A DNA stretch of 6,017 nucleotides. It comes from Deltaproteobacteria bacterium (GTDB taxonomy: Bacteria > Desulfobacterota > DSM-4660 > Desulfatiglandales > Desulfatiglandaceae). The translations under genes were made by a program, and so were the position numbers. Where the stretch lies: assembly GCA_021159525.1 (NCBI GenBank), contig JAGHEC010000351.1, positions 1 through 6,017 of the forward strand, read 5' to 3'. Shown here piece by piece: positions 1-6,017 of the stretch. The first letter of the stretch is position 1. Each line of letters begins with the position of its first letter. The notes below the pieces were generated by a model that saw nothing but the letters and a program-made list of their open reading frames with translations, was not told the DNA's origin and did not search any database.

Positions 1-5
1 GGGTG

Positions 6-74
6 TCCCCCGCAGATAAGTCACTCAAGAGACCAGCCCGGAGGCCCGGAGCGGAAGAAAAATTCTTCTGCCCC
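6..74 (+). repeat. Upstream element, copy A (imperfect 69-base repeat)
   Basis: This 69-base stretch matches the reverse complement of 5936-6004, which is also 69 bases long. The first 19 positions agree at 17, including the shared decamer GATAAGTCAC (15-24). A shared AGAGAC follows at 28-33. The GC-rich middle (34-50) is poorly conserved. The last 24 positions (51-74) agree at 20, ending in TTCTGCCCC. Overall identity by hand is about three quarters with one small gap. A further shared block, TTATTGAG, lies at 103-110. The element points toward the gene that starts at 145. It could be a shared regulatory sequence, a dispersed intergenic repeat, or one end of an inverted-repeat-bounded cassette. 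It starts almost at the window edge, so its true outer limit is unknown. I do not recognise it as a named family. Confidence 0.6.
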
Positions 75-76
75 GG
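46..76 (+). other. Strong hairpin inside copy A
   Basis: Bases 46-59 can pair with 63-76 around an AAA loop (60-62). Thirteen of 14 positions pair, including one G-U (53/69), with a single A-C mismatch (50/72). Neither strand has a T-tract after it, so it does not look like an intrinsic terminator. The homologous segment of copy B cannot form the same helix, because four of the nine inner pairs are lost. It keeps only a 5-bp alternative, CAGAA/TTCTG. The structure may therefore be local to this copy. Confidence 0.55.
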
Positions 77-90
77 CACTAGGTTCGCAG
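74..90 (+). promoter_or_regulatory. Candidate sigma-54 (-24/-12) promoter
   Basis: The sequence CGGCAC-TAGGT-TCGCA fits the sigma-54 consensus TGGCAC-N5-TTGCA with two mismatches. The key GG (75-76) and GC (87-88) dinucleotides are exactly 10 bases apart. It would start transcription near base 100, giving a leader of about 45 bases before the ATG at 145. It lies inside a 24-base segment (75-98) of this upstream region that is absent from the matching region of copy B. No enhancer-binding site or activator gene is visible, and a GG-N10-GC pattern can arise by chance. Confidence 0.4.
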
Positions 91-144
91 TTATCCCCCT
101 AATTATTGAGATGATACACTCATACTGAATATCTTTAGCGGAAA

Positions 145-2508
145 ATGCATGCAGGGTCAAGTAATCGCAACAGGTCTCCTCTAATTAAAGGGAAATCGGA
201 GCTGATTTGTCCTCTTCTCCTGATAGGGTTCACTATCTTCCTGTTCAGAGATGCCCTGTTTGGAGGAGAGCTCCTGTTCGGGTCCGATTTTGTGGGTTGT
301 TATCAAGGGTTGAAGCAATTCCTCCATGATGAGGTAAGCCGCAACCACTCCATTCCCTACTGGAATCCATACCTGTTCGGGGGCATGCCCTTCTGGGCGC
401 ACTTTGAGTCCACCATCTTTTATCCTCTTGATATCCTCTTCTGGTTCATGAGCCCTGAAAAGGCCTTTGGATACACCATGTTCATTCATCTAACCCTGGC
501 GGGACTCTTTATGTACCTGTTTGCCCGATCCCTCCGCCTCGGCCAGGCTGCCGCTTTTGTGTCGGGCATCGTCTTTTCCTGCAATGGCTTCGTCATGGCC
601 ACACTCTGGGATGGGCAGATGTTCCGCGTTCAGGCCTACATCTGGCTGCCGCTCATCCTGTTTTTCCTGAATCGGGCATTAATTCTGGAAAGACCCATCC
701 GGCATTCGTCATTAGCCGGCCTGTTCTGGGGCATCCAAATCCTGTCCGGGTCGCCTCAAGACGCGCTTTACACGCTGATGGCATCTTTTTTGTTCCTGGT
801 TTGCAATTTTCAGCCTCAACAAGCCAGACAATTTATCTCCTGGAGGGCTCCCGCCGTGTTTCTTTGCCTCTTTGTATTTGGCGTCAGCGTGGCCGCCATC
901 CAACTCGTGCCCGCGTTCGAGTTTATCCGCCTTTCTGTTCGTGCGGTCTTTGACAGTTACGATCTGGTCACATTGGGCTCTTATCCGCCGCAAGGGATCA
1001 TCACCGCCATCCTTCCCCACTTCTTTGGAAACTATGCGAAAGGAAATTACTGGGTCTCCGGGGTCCCCTGGACCGTTCCTCTTTACAACCTTTATGTCGG
1101 CATTCTTCCGTTGATTCTGCTGAGCTTTATGCATTTCCGAAAAGCCATGGATAAGCGAATCGTTGTCTTCGGAGGAATCCTTGCCACACTATCTTTTTTT
1201 CTTGCGCTTGGATATCATACCCCACTTTACAGGCTTCTCTACCACCTGCCGGGCGTGGACCGGATACGCGCTCCTGCCAAGATCATATATCTCTGGGTTT
1301 TCGGGATGAGCCTCCTTGCCGGAAAAGGAATGAATGACCTCCTGAAACGGGACCGGCGCTCCCTGTTCTGGCCGGTCATGAGCGTTTCCTTCGTGGGCAT
1401 CGGACTTGCCGCTCTGATGGCAATGTTTCGCCTTGAAAATCGAAGCATCCTCACGGTCTTCTCCCCATTCATACTGGAAACAGCTATCCCTGCTAAAATG
1501 CCTGATGCCCTTTTATTGATAACCTCGCAGTTCCACCACCTGTGCCTGATGGTTTTCCTGGCGCTTCTGATAATGCTGTTGTGGATGAGAGGCATGATCA
1601 GGTCCGTGCTCCTGTTCACCGTCTTGTTATCCCTGTTACTGATGATTGATCTGTTCTCTGCAAACCGAGATTCGCCGCGATATGACACGGAAGGGTATCA
1701 ATGGGCTCGAATCGCCAAGGAAAATCTAGACCGAAATCTCAGCGAGGACACAAGCGTCTTCCGTGTGGGCAGCCTGCCGAACAGCATGGGGCCTAATTTC
1801 GAGATGCTCTTGGGATATCAGACCGTTGCCGGATATAATCCCCTTTACCTGTACCGCTATTATGAATACATCCGCGCATTTTCAAAAGATCTTTTGGAAC
1901 CTGGAGATGTCTATTTCTTTTACACTCCCGCGGGCCGCCGGGTCTTCATGGACCTCTTGAATGTCAAGTATGAGATCTCACATAATGAAAGGATAATCCG
2001 CAAGAGGAGCACTCCTCTGCCAAGAGCATTCCTGGTTCCGGATTGTAGGACCTTGAAGGAACAAGAGGTTCTTCCTGCAATGGCTTCGTCCGGGTACAAC
2101 CCGAGAACAGAAGTATTTTTCGCGGAAGGAGAATACCGCGGCCAGTGCCCGTCCGAGAAACCCGGACCGCGTTCTTCTCCGGCCTCCGCAGATGATGTCA
2201 GGATCACATTCTATGGACCTGATGAAATGCTCCTTGAAATTCATTCCCCATGGGACGGTTTTCTTTTTCTGAGCGAGGTTTACTATCCAGGCTGGAAGGC
2301 AGTTGTGGACGGCCTAAAAGTACCCGTTATGCGAGGGAATTATCTCTTCCGGGTAATACAGATCAGGAAAGGCAGGCATATTGTCAAGCTGGTGTTTGAC
2401 CCGGATTCCATTAAGGTCGGGATATGGATCACCATCGCATCCTTGTTAGGATGCTTTTTCACCGCGGCAATTCATTTCTTCAGAAGATCCGGTTCCCGCC
2501 TCAAGTAA
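145..2508 (+). CDS. YfhO-family polytopic membrane protein, putative GT-C glycosyltransferase
   Basis: This 787-aa integral membrane protein very likely belongs to the YfhO family. In Bacillus subtilis, YfhO is linked to glycosylating lipoteichoic acid from a lipid-linked sugar. Hydrophobic segments lie at about 20-36, 107-127, 135-152, 164-181, 188-219, 236-252, 314-328, 339-356, 378-393, 408-427, 463-480 and 485-503. A long extracytoplasmic domain (about 505-755) and a final membrane segment (757-776) follow. GSDF (46-49) places an Asp, D48, in the first outer loop, where GT-C enzymes carry a catalytic acid. Other family-like motifs are WNPYLFGG (73-80), SPQDA (203-207), PHFFGN (291-296), RAPAK (375-379), GYNPL (563-567), LLNVKYE (604-610) and YYPGWKAVVDG (713-723). 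The last is shared with the paralogue at 2584-5043. The ATG at 145 is the first usable in-frame start, but its ribosome site is weak (a GGA close to the ATG). The gene appears to be alone in its transcription unit within the window. Family assignment is firm, while the donor sugar and acceptor are unknown. Confidence 0.88.
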   Translation: MHAGSSNRNRSPLIKGKSELICPLLLIGFTIFLFRDALFGGELLFGSDFVGCYQGLKQFLHDEVSRNHSIPYWNPYLFGGMPFWAHFESTIFYPLDILFWFMSPEKAFGYTMFIHLTLAGLFMYLFARSLRLGQAAAFVSGIVFSCNGFVMATLWDGQMFRVQAYIWLPLILFFLNRALILERPIRHSSLAGLFWGIQILSGSPQDALYTLMASFLFLVCNFQPQQARQFISWRAPAVFLCLFVFGVSVAAIQLVPAFEFIRLSVRAVFDSYDLVTLGSYPPQGIITAILPHFFGNYAKGNYWVSGVPWTVPLYNLYVGILPLILLSFMHFRKAMDKRIVVFGGILATLSFFLALGYHTPLYRLLYHLPGVDRIRAPAKIIYLWVFGMSLLAGKGMNDLLKRDRRSLFWPVMSVSFVGIGLAALMAMFRLENRSILTVFSPFILETAIPAKMPDALLLITSQFHHLCLMVFLALLIMLLWMRGMIRSVLLFTVLLSLLLMIDLFSANRDSPRYDTEGYQWARIAKENLDRNLSEDTSVFRVGSLPNSMGPNFEMLLGYQTVAGYNPLYLYRYYEYIRAFSKDLLEPGDVYFFYTPAGRRVFMDLLNVKYEISHNERIIRKRSTPLPRAFLVPDCRTLKEQEVLPAMASSGYNPRTEVFFAEGEYRGQCPSEKPGPRSSPASADDVRITFYGPDEMLLEIHSPWDGFLFLSEVYYPGWKAVVDGLKVPVMRGNYLFRVIQIRKGRHIVKLVFDPDSIKVGIWITIASLLGCFFTAAIHFFRRSGSRLK

Positions 2509-2583
2509 TCGTCGGGGATCACCTTGATCAGGCATGCCATACCTATCCAAAGGCGCCTATCAGCCCTTTCACGACCGATCCCA
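2509..2583. other. Convergent intergenic gap without a clear terminator
   Basis: These 75 bases separate the stop codons of two converging genes. They contain a small 5-bp hairpin (GATCA 2517-2521 with TGATC 2525-2529) and the palindrome GGCATGCC (2531-2538). Neither is followed by a T-tract on either strand. Termination here may be Rho-dependent or read into the opposing gene. That is inferred from the absence of an intrinsic terminator. Confidence 0.5.
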
Positions 2584-5043
2584 TCAATCGTTTCCCTTTC
2601 CCTGCCCGCAGCGGCGCCGGTTGCAGAGCATTGTTGATAAAACCACCACCATACAGGCCAATGAAATAATGGCCCCCAATAGAAAGCTCTGCGGACTGAA
2701 GCAGAGCCGTATCAGGTGAGTTCCAGGATCCAGGTACAGTGCACGAAACAGGTAATCGGCTCGTAAGAGGGGCTTCTCATTCCCATCCACAAAGGCCTTC
2801 CATCCCGGATAATAAATCTCGCCCAAAACAAGATATGCCGGAGCGTTTGTCTGAGCTCTAATTTTCATGTCGTCCGAACCCTTCCGTGAGAGCTGAACTT
2901 GGTCACGAATCTCTGCGCCCGTTCTCCGTAACGCCTCTCTCATATTTCCCCTTTTCTCTTCAAACACAACCTGTTCCAAAGGAGAAAAATCCGAACTCAT
3001 CATAAATCCAAGAACCTCGTCATGCGCCTTGATAACAGACCTGTGGACCAGATAGGCGCTCGGAACGACCTCTTGCATTTTTAAGATCCGTTGTCTCCCG
3101 CAGTCCACAACATATTCCAGATTCAGCATCCGGATGAGATTGTTCCGGACGTCCCGGACATAATGCAGATTAACCACCTTCGGATCGGGCCGCAGCCCCT
3201 GGCTGCAATTGATATATTCCATATACCGTTTCAAAATCAGGGGATCGTATCCCTGGATGTCGCGGAATCCGTACCATAGGCCGGCGTTTCCAATAAAACA
3301 AGGCCCCATGATCATCGCGCGGTTAAGGTTGTTGGACTCGGCAATTGGCGTCAACGTCTTACCCCTTTCCTCGATCATCTGGATATCAATCGGTTGAAGC
3401 ATTGGAAAGCAGAAGGAGATCAGATCGATAACGCATAGACCGATTAAACCGCAGGCAATCCGGCTTCCGCCAAAGCTCTTTTTGCTGCCCAGGTAGACGG
3501 CCGCCAAAAAGGCGAGTGCAAAAGCGCAAAATTTCAAGGTCGCTCCGTCAACTATTTGGCACATGCGGGCAAGGAGATTCGGATCGGTGATCGGGGGTTC
3601 TGTCAGCCTCAGGAGAAGCCCTGCCAGATCTAGCGGCGCCAGGCGAACCCATGCAAGGATGGCCAAGGCAATAAACAATACACAGGCCGCGAACAGGTGG
3701 GATCTCCTTTTTTCAAACTGTGCGCCATCCCTCACAGAATCGAGAGCCTTGCCGGCAAGCACGGATATGGAAAATATATACAGAAATAGGATCTGGGCGG
3801 GAACACGAAAACTATGGAAGCCTGGCAGACGGTAGATGAGGGGATAAATGGGGTTGTACTTTCCAAAAGCGAGGAAAACTGAGACCAATGCCAAGAAGAG
3901 AAAAAAGAGTCCCATCCGGTCTGACATGAGCTGTCGGATGGACATGAAAACGAGAAGCAGGGGAATCAGGCCGACATACGCGCAGAACTCCCAGAACTGC
4001 CAGGTTGTCTCGCCTGCCCAGAAGGTCCCTTGTGCAGGGTTTCCAAAGAAATCCGGGATGAAGAGAGTAATGAGGTTAATGGGCGGCAGGGAATCCATTA
4101 CAGCGAATTCATAAGGGATGCCGCCAGCCCTTGTCGAGAGCTGCAGGAATTCATAGGTGGGCAGCACCTGGATCGCTGAAAAAGAGAATCCGATGATGAT
4201 GATCAGGACAGCCCCCGACCCTGTAAACAAGAGATGTCTAACTTGCCCTGGCGAATCAGCATTTCCGGCGCATTCCGCCCCTGGCGTGTATTCGGCATTC
4301 CGCCTATGAGAGGGAATTCCTTGTATTGCTCCTGCCCTGATCGGGTGTCCTTTGACATGACGGCGTGAAAACAAATGAGGGTGTGTGAATAACCCGGCCT
4401 CGTAACAGAAAAAAAGGAGCATTGCGAGGATTGTGTAGAAGGCAATTTGGGGGAACCCTCCCAATATCTGAACCCCGAGGATCAACCCGCCTGCCAGGGC
4501 GTAGTTCCATTGTCTGAGAAGAAAGAACCTGTGCACAAGGAAGAAGACAAGCGGAATCCATATATAATTCTGCACAAACGAAAGATGCCCCGCATAAATG
4601 TGTGCAACCAGATATCCATTAAAACCAAATAGTAAACCGGAAAGAAATGCGCCTGTTTTGCTTGTACCCAGGGAACGCACGAACAGATACATGAAGACAG
4701 CCGCCAGAATGGAGTGAAGCACGGTGGAATAAAGGTAAGCCGCATCCGTTGGCATCAGGTAATACAGGAATCCAAGCGGATAGAACATGGATGCCTGGAT
4801 ATTGGCAATAACAGGCGTCCCGGAAAACTGAAAAGGATTCCAGAGGGGGACGAAGCCATTTATCGAAAAGTGATCAAATATGAAGGCCTTTAATGGATAG
4901 AAATAGGCTAAAAAATCGCTTCCATAAAGCGTCTTTCCGGAATAAATAACTTTGCTGAAAAATGTGGTGACAGTAAAAGCAAGAATAAATACCGGAGCGA
5001 TTTTCCGAGCGTTAACCTTGAGCTGAATCACGGCGTCCATCAT
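2584..5043 (-). CDS. YfhO-family polytopic membrane protein, paralogue with cytoplasmic-type insert
   Basis: This 819-aa membrane protein is a clear paralogue of the product of 145-2508. By hand count about 56 of 130 residues are identical over residues 41-170. Membrane segments lie near 15-34, 101-123, 131-149, 159-175, 181-214, 273-294, 352-368, 376-393, 416-431, 447-466, 502-518, 527-546 and 785-804. The soluble domain spans about 548-783. Key motifs are GSDF (41-44, putative catalytic D43), WNPFQFSG (68-75), FPQIAFYT (197-204), PDFFGN (330-335), FRVPAQ (412-417), GYDPL (598-602) and YYPGWKAFVDG (744-754). Where the paralogue has SPQD this one has FPQI, so that Asp is not shared. Relative to the paralogue it carries about 45 extra hydrophilic residues between about 221 and 272, rich in Arg, His, Gly and Pro. 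It starts 6 bases after the methyltransferase stop, so co-transcription is likely. The start could be either of two adjacent ATGs (5043 or 5040). The probable role is sugar transfer from a polyprenyl-phosphate carrier to a surface acceptor. The substrate is unknown. Confidence 0.87.
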   Translation of the reverse strand: MMDAVIQLKVNARKIAPVFILAFTVTTFFSKVIYSGKTLYGSDFLAYFYPLKAFIFDHFSINGFVPLWNPFQFSGTPVIANIQASMFYPLGFLYYLMPTDAAYLYSTVLHSILAAVFMYLFVRSLGTSKTGAFLSGLLFGFNGYLVAHIYAGHLSFVQNYIWIPLVFFLVHRFFLLRQWNYALAGGLILGVQILGGFPQIAFYTILAMLLFFCYEAGLFTHPHLFSRRHVKGHPIRAGAIQGIPSHRRNAEYTPGAECAGNADSPGQVRHLLFTGSGAVLIIIIGFSFSAIQVLPTYEFLQLSTRAGGIPYEFAVMDSLPPINLITLFIPDFFGNPAQGTFWAGETTWQFWEFCAYVGLIPLLLVFMSIRQLMSDRMGLFFLFLALVSVFLAFGKYNPIYPLIYRLPGFHSFRVPAQILFLYIFSISVLAGKALDSVRDGAQFEKRRSHLFAACVLFIALAILAWVRLAPLDLAGLLLRLTEPPITDPNLLARMCQIVDGATLKFCAFALAFLAAVYLGSKKSFGGSRIACGLIGLCVIDLISFCFPMLQPIDIQMIEERGKTLTPIAESNNLNRAMIMGPCFIGNAGLWYGFRDIQGYDPLILKRYMEYINCSQGLRPDPKVVNLHYVRDVRNNLIRMLNLEYVVDCGRQRILKMQEVVPSAYLVHRSVIKAHDEVLGFMMSSDFSPLEQVVFEEKRGNMREALRRTGAEIRDQVQLSRKGSDDMKIRAQTNAPAYLVLGEIYYPGWKAFVDGNEKPLLRADYLFRALYLDPGTHLIRLCFSPQSFLLGAIISLACMVVVLSTMLCNRRRCGQGKGND
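4270..4304 (-). repeat. 10-bp direct repeat inside the YfhO insertion
   Basis: The decamer GCATTCCGCC (+ strand) occurs at 4270-4279 and again at 4295-4304, a 25-base period. It lies in codons 247-258 of the second YfhO gene, inside the hydrophilic stretch missing from the paralogue. Because 25 is not a multiple of three, the two copies are read in different frames. The extra length as a whole is in frame. It may mark a small ancient insertion or local duplication. Two 10-mers this close in GC-rich DNA can also be chance. Confidence 0.6.
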
Positions 5044-5049
5044 TGATGC

Positions 5050-5799
5050 TTAAACCGATCCTTCTTTCTGAAGGATTGCCAAAAGTGATACGCCGAAAGG
5101 AAAAGTTAATGATTTTAATAAAGTCAACTCCTTAGAATAGAAAAAATACAGACAGGCGTTGACCCAACCCGGAAGTGGAATGAAAAAATCCGATTGCGCA
5201 ACGCTTTTCTGCTTAAAGATGGCCTTGATTTTTCTTATGGCGAAAATTGGCATGAAGAGCGATGTGTTGAAGTAACTTGCCTTTTTTACATGGCAATTCA
5301 CTGCGACAACTCGGTTGAGCAGTTCTTTCTTGGTGTACCGGCGCTTATGATGCAATGCCTCGTCGTGCTCGCTCCATAAACAGTTCATTGCCGGCGCTGT
5401 AATAATGATAAACCCTCCCGGCTTGCATATTCTGAACATCTCTTCTACCAAAAAGATATCGTTTCTAAGGTGTTCCAACACGTCAAGGCATGTTATGATT
5501 GAAAATACATCGTTTTTGAATGGAAGCGCCTGACTTGCATCCGATTGGACCACCAGGTTAAGGTTCCTCCTTCTCAAAAATGAGATAGCATCCCCGGAAA
5601 GCTCAATTCCGAAGGCTGGGCCATGGCTTTTCATGAGTTCGAGAACGAGCCCTGTGCCGCATCCAACATCCAGCAAACGATTCCGGCCATCATGGCTCAG
5701 ATATGTTTTTAACAAAAAATCGATCAAGTAACGTTTACCCAGGAACCACCAATAGCTGGTCTCAATCTCGTACATCTTTCTGTATTCATTTTTTTCCAT
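5050..5799 (-). CDS. Class I SAM-dependent methyltransferase
   Basis: This 249-aa protein has a Rossmann-fold methyltransferase core. Motif I is LLDVGCGTG (42-50), the SAM-binding glycine loop. The acidic ribose-binding end of strand 2 is GIELS (64-68, E66). SDA (86-88) fits the adenine-contacting loop. LDVLEHL (105-111) and KPGGFIIITAP (126-136) match motifs II/III. The segment WSEHDEALHHKRRYTKKEL (142-160) typifies a methyltransferase group often found next to polyprenol-linked sugar and GT-C genes. The N-terminus (MYEIETSYWWFLGKR) also fits that group. The last 75 residues or so are hydrophobic and aromatic, suggesting membrane contact. It is the first gene of the leftward operon, 6 bases before the YfhO gene. 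No in-frame ATG upstream of 5799 is open: the one 48 bases upstream meets a TGA. The ribosome site is weak. The gene looks more AT-rich than its neighbours. The methyl acceptor, perhaps a sugar or lipid-linked intermediate, cannot be told from sequence. Confidence 0.9.
   Translation of the reverse strand: MEKNEYRKMYEIETSYWWFLGKRYLIDFLLKTYLSHDGRNRLLDVGCGTGLVLELMKSHGPAFGIELSGDAISFLRRRNLNLVVQSDASQALPFKNDVFSIITCLDVLEHLRNDIFLVEEMFRICKPGGFIIITAPAMNCLWSEHDEALHHKRRYTKKELLNRVVAVNCHVKKASYFNTSLFMPIFAIRKIKAIFKQKSVAQSDFFIPLPGWVNACLYFFYSKELTLLKSLTFPFGVSLLAILQKEGSV
5059..5066 (-). promoter_or_regulatory. Ribosome-binding site of the second YfhO gene
   Basis: AAGAAGGA on the minus strand lies inside the 3' end of the methyltransferase gene. 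It is 15 bases before the ATG at 5043 and 18 before the adjacent ATG at 5040. This is longer than the usual spacing, so translation may instead depend partly on coupling to the methyltransferase stop 6 bases upstream. Confidence 0.45.
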
Positions 5800-5935
5800 G
5801 AATTTGCTCGATTATGTTCATAAGAGACATCGGTCCAGCCTCAGCATGCCATGAAGACTTCTTAAAAATAAACCCCCCGGCCGATTCCCCTCAAACCTTA
5901 CATACCGTGCTTTCTCAGTAACAGCTCAATAAATG
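5800..5935 (-). other. Upstream region of the methyltransferase-YfhO operon
   Basis: This leader of about 136 bases lies between the element copy B and the methyltransferase start. It contains the shared block TTATTGAG (minus strand, 5925-5932), a GC-rich run (5872-5882) and an A/T-rich run (5860-5872). I see no convincing sigma-70 or sigma-54 promoter. The best GG...GC pair (TGGCATGCTGAGGC on the minus strand, near 5840-5853) has a spacing of 9 rather than 10. Confidence 0.4.
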
Positions 5936-6004
5936 GGGGCAGAAGGGTTTTTCTGACGCGACTGCCGGGAGGGCGCCGTCTCTTTGTGACTTATCAGTGG
6001 GGGA
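5936..6004 (-). repeat. Upstream element, copy B (imperfect 69-base repeat)
   Basis: Read on the minus strand, this is the partner of 6-74. It starts TCCCCC, shares GATAAGTCAC and AGAGAC, has a different GC-rich middle containing GGCGCC, and ends with AGAAAAA and TTCTGCCCC. It points toward the methyltransferase at 5799, just as copy A points toward the gene at 145. Unlike copy A, it is followed directly by the TTATTGAG block without the 24 bases that hold the sigma-54-like site. The two copies form a diverged inverted repeat around the whole three-gene region. Confidence 0.6.
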
Positions 6005-6017
6005 AGCCGCAGCTCGA

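Noticed and set aside
1..11. GGGTGTCCCCC at the window start as the end of an IS200/RAYT-type element
   Set aside because: The resemblance is vague. No transposase or second matching end is present, and the partner copy at 5999-6009 differs in the outer bases.
106..135. Sigma-70-like pair TTGAGA (106-111) and TATCTT (130-135) with 18-base spacing
   Set aside because: The -10 box matches only 4 of 6 bases and would start transcription about 3 bases before the ATG. The corresponding position in the other upstream region has no good -10. The sigma-54-like site fits better.
712..1688. Long antisense ORFs under the first YfhO gene (712-1134 and 1239-1688, minus strand)
   Set aside because: Their translations are Arg/Lys-rich with no recognisable domain, and they mirror a strongly supported membrane-protein gene. 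They are frame shadows.
2517..2538. Small hairpin and GGCATGCC palindrome between the converging genes as a bidirectional terminator
   Set aside because: The stem is only 5 bp and neither strand has a T-tract.
3848..4114. Plus-strand ORFs opposite the second YfhO gene, such as 3848-4114 and 3563-3835
   Set aside because: They are basic, low-complexity translations with no domain, lying entirely opposite a well-supported gene.
5786..5821. An 11-codon ORF on the minus strand starting ATGAAC and overlapping the methyltransferase start in another frame, as a possible leader peptide
   Set aside because: It has no ribosome site and no regulatory amino-acid run. Such short ORFs are expected by chance.

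Overview
The window holds three protein-coding genes and three short non-coding stretches. It has no tRNA, rRNA, CRISPR array or transposase gene. The genes are of bacterial type, with long gap-free membrane-protein ORFs and a two-gene cluster with a 6-base spacer. The proteins resemble those of environmental Gram-negative lineages rich in surface-glycan genes (Desulfobacterota, Nitrospirota or Omnitrophota-like). That placement is inferred from flavour and base composition only, and no marker gene is present.

Layout. Bases 1-144 are an upstream region with a conserved-looking element (6-74), a strong hairpin (46-76) and a sigma-54-like -24/-12 site (74-90). Bases 145-2508 (+) encode a 787-aa polytopic YfhO-family (GT-C type) membrane protein. 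Bases 2509-2583 are a short convergent intergenic gap without a convincing terminator. Bases 2584-5043 (-) encode a second, paralogous YfhO-family protein of 819 aa. Bases 5050-5799 (-) encode a class I SAM-dependent methyltransferase of 249 aa, which lies upstream of the second YfhO gene and probably shares its transcript. Bases 5800-6017 are the upstream region of that operon. They contain a second, diverged copy of the 69-base element (5936-6004), inverted relative to the first.

Working together (inference). YfhO-type proteins are membrane GT-C enzymes thought to move a sugar from an undecaprenyl-phosphate carrier onto an acceptor outside the membrane. The methyltransferase belongs to a type often found beside polyprenol-linked sugar genes. 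The cluster therefore looks like part of a cell-surface glycan or lipid-glycosylation locus, with the sugar-charging GT-A enzyme and the flippase outside the window.

The most unusual observation is the pair of diverged 69-base elements near the two window edges. Each lies upstream of one of the two converging transcription units and points the same way relative to it. This could be a shared regulatory sequence or the ends of a mobile cassette. A second point of interest is a roughly 45-residue hydrophilic insertion in the second YfhO protein that contains a 10-bp direct repeat.
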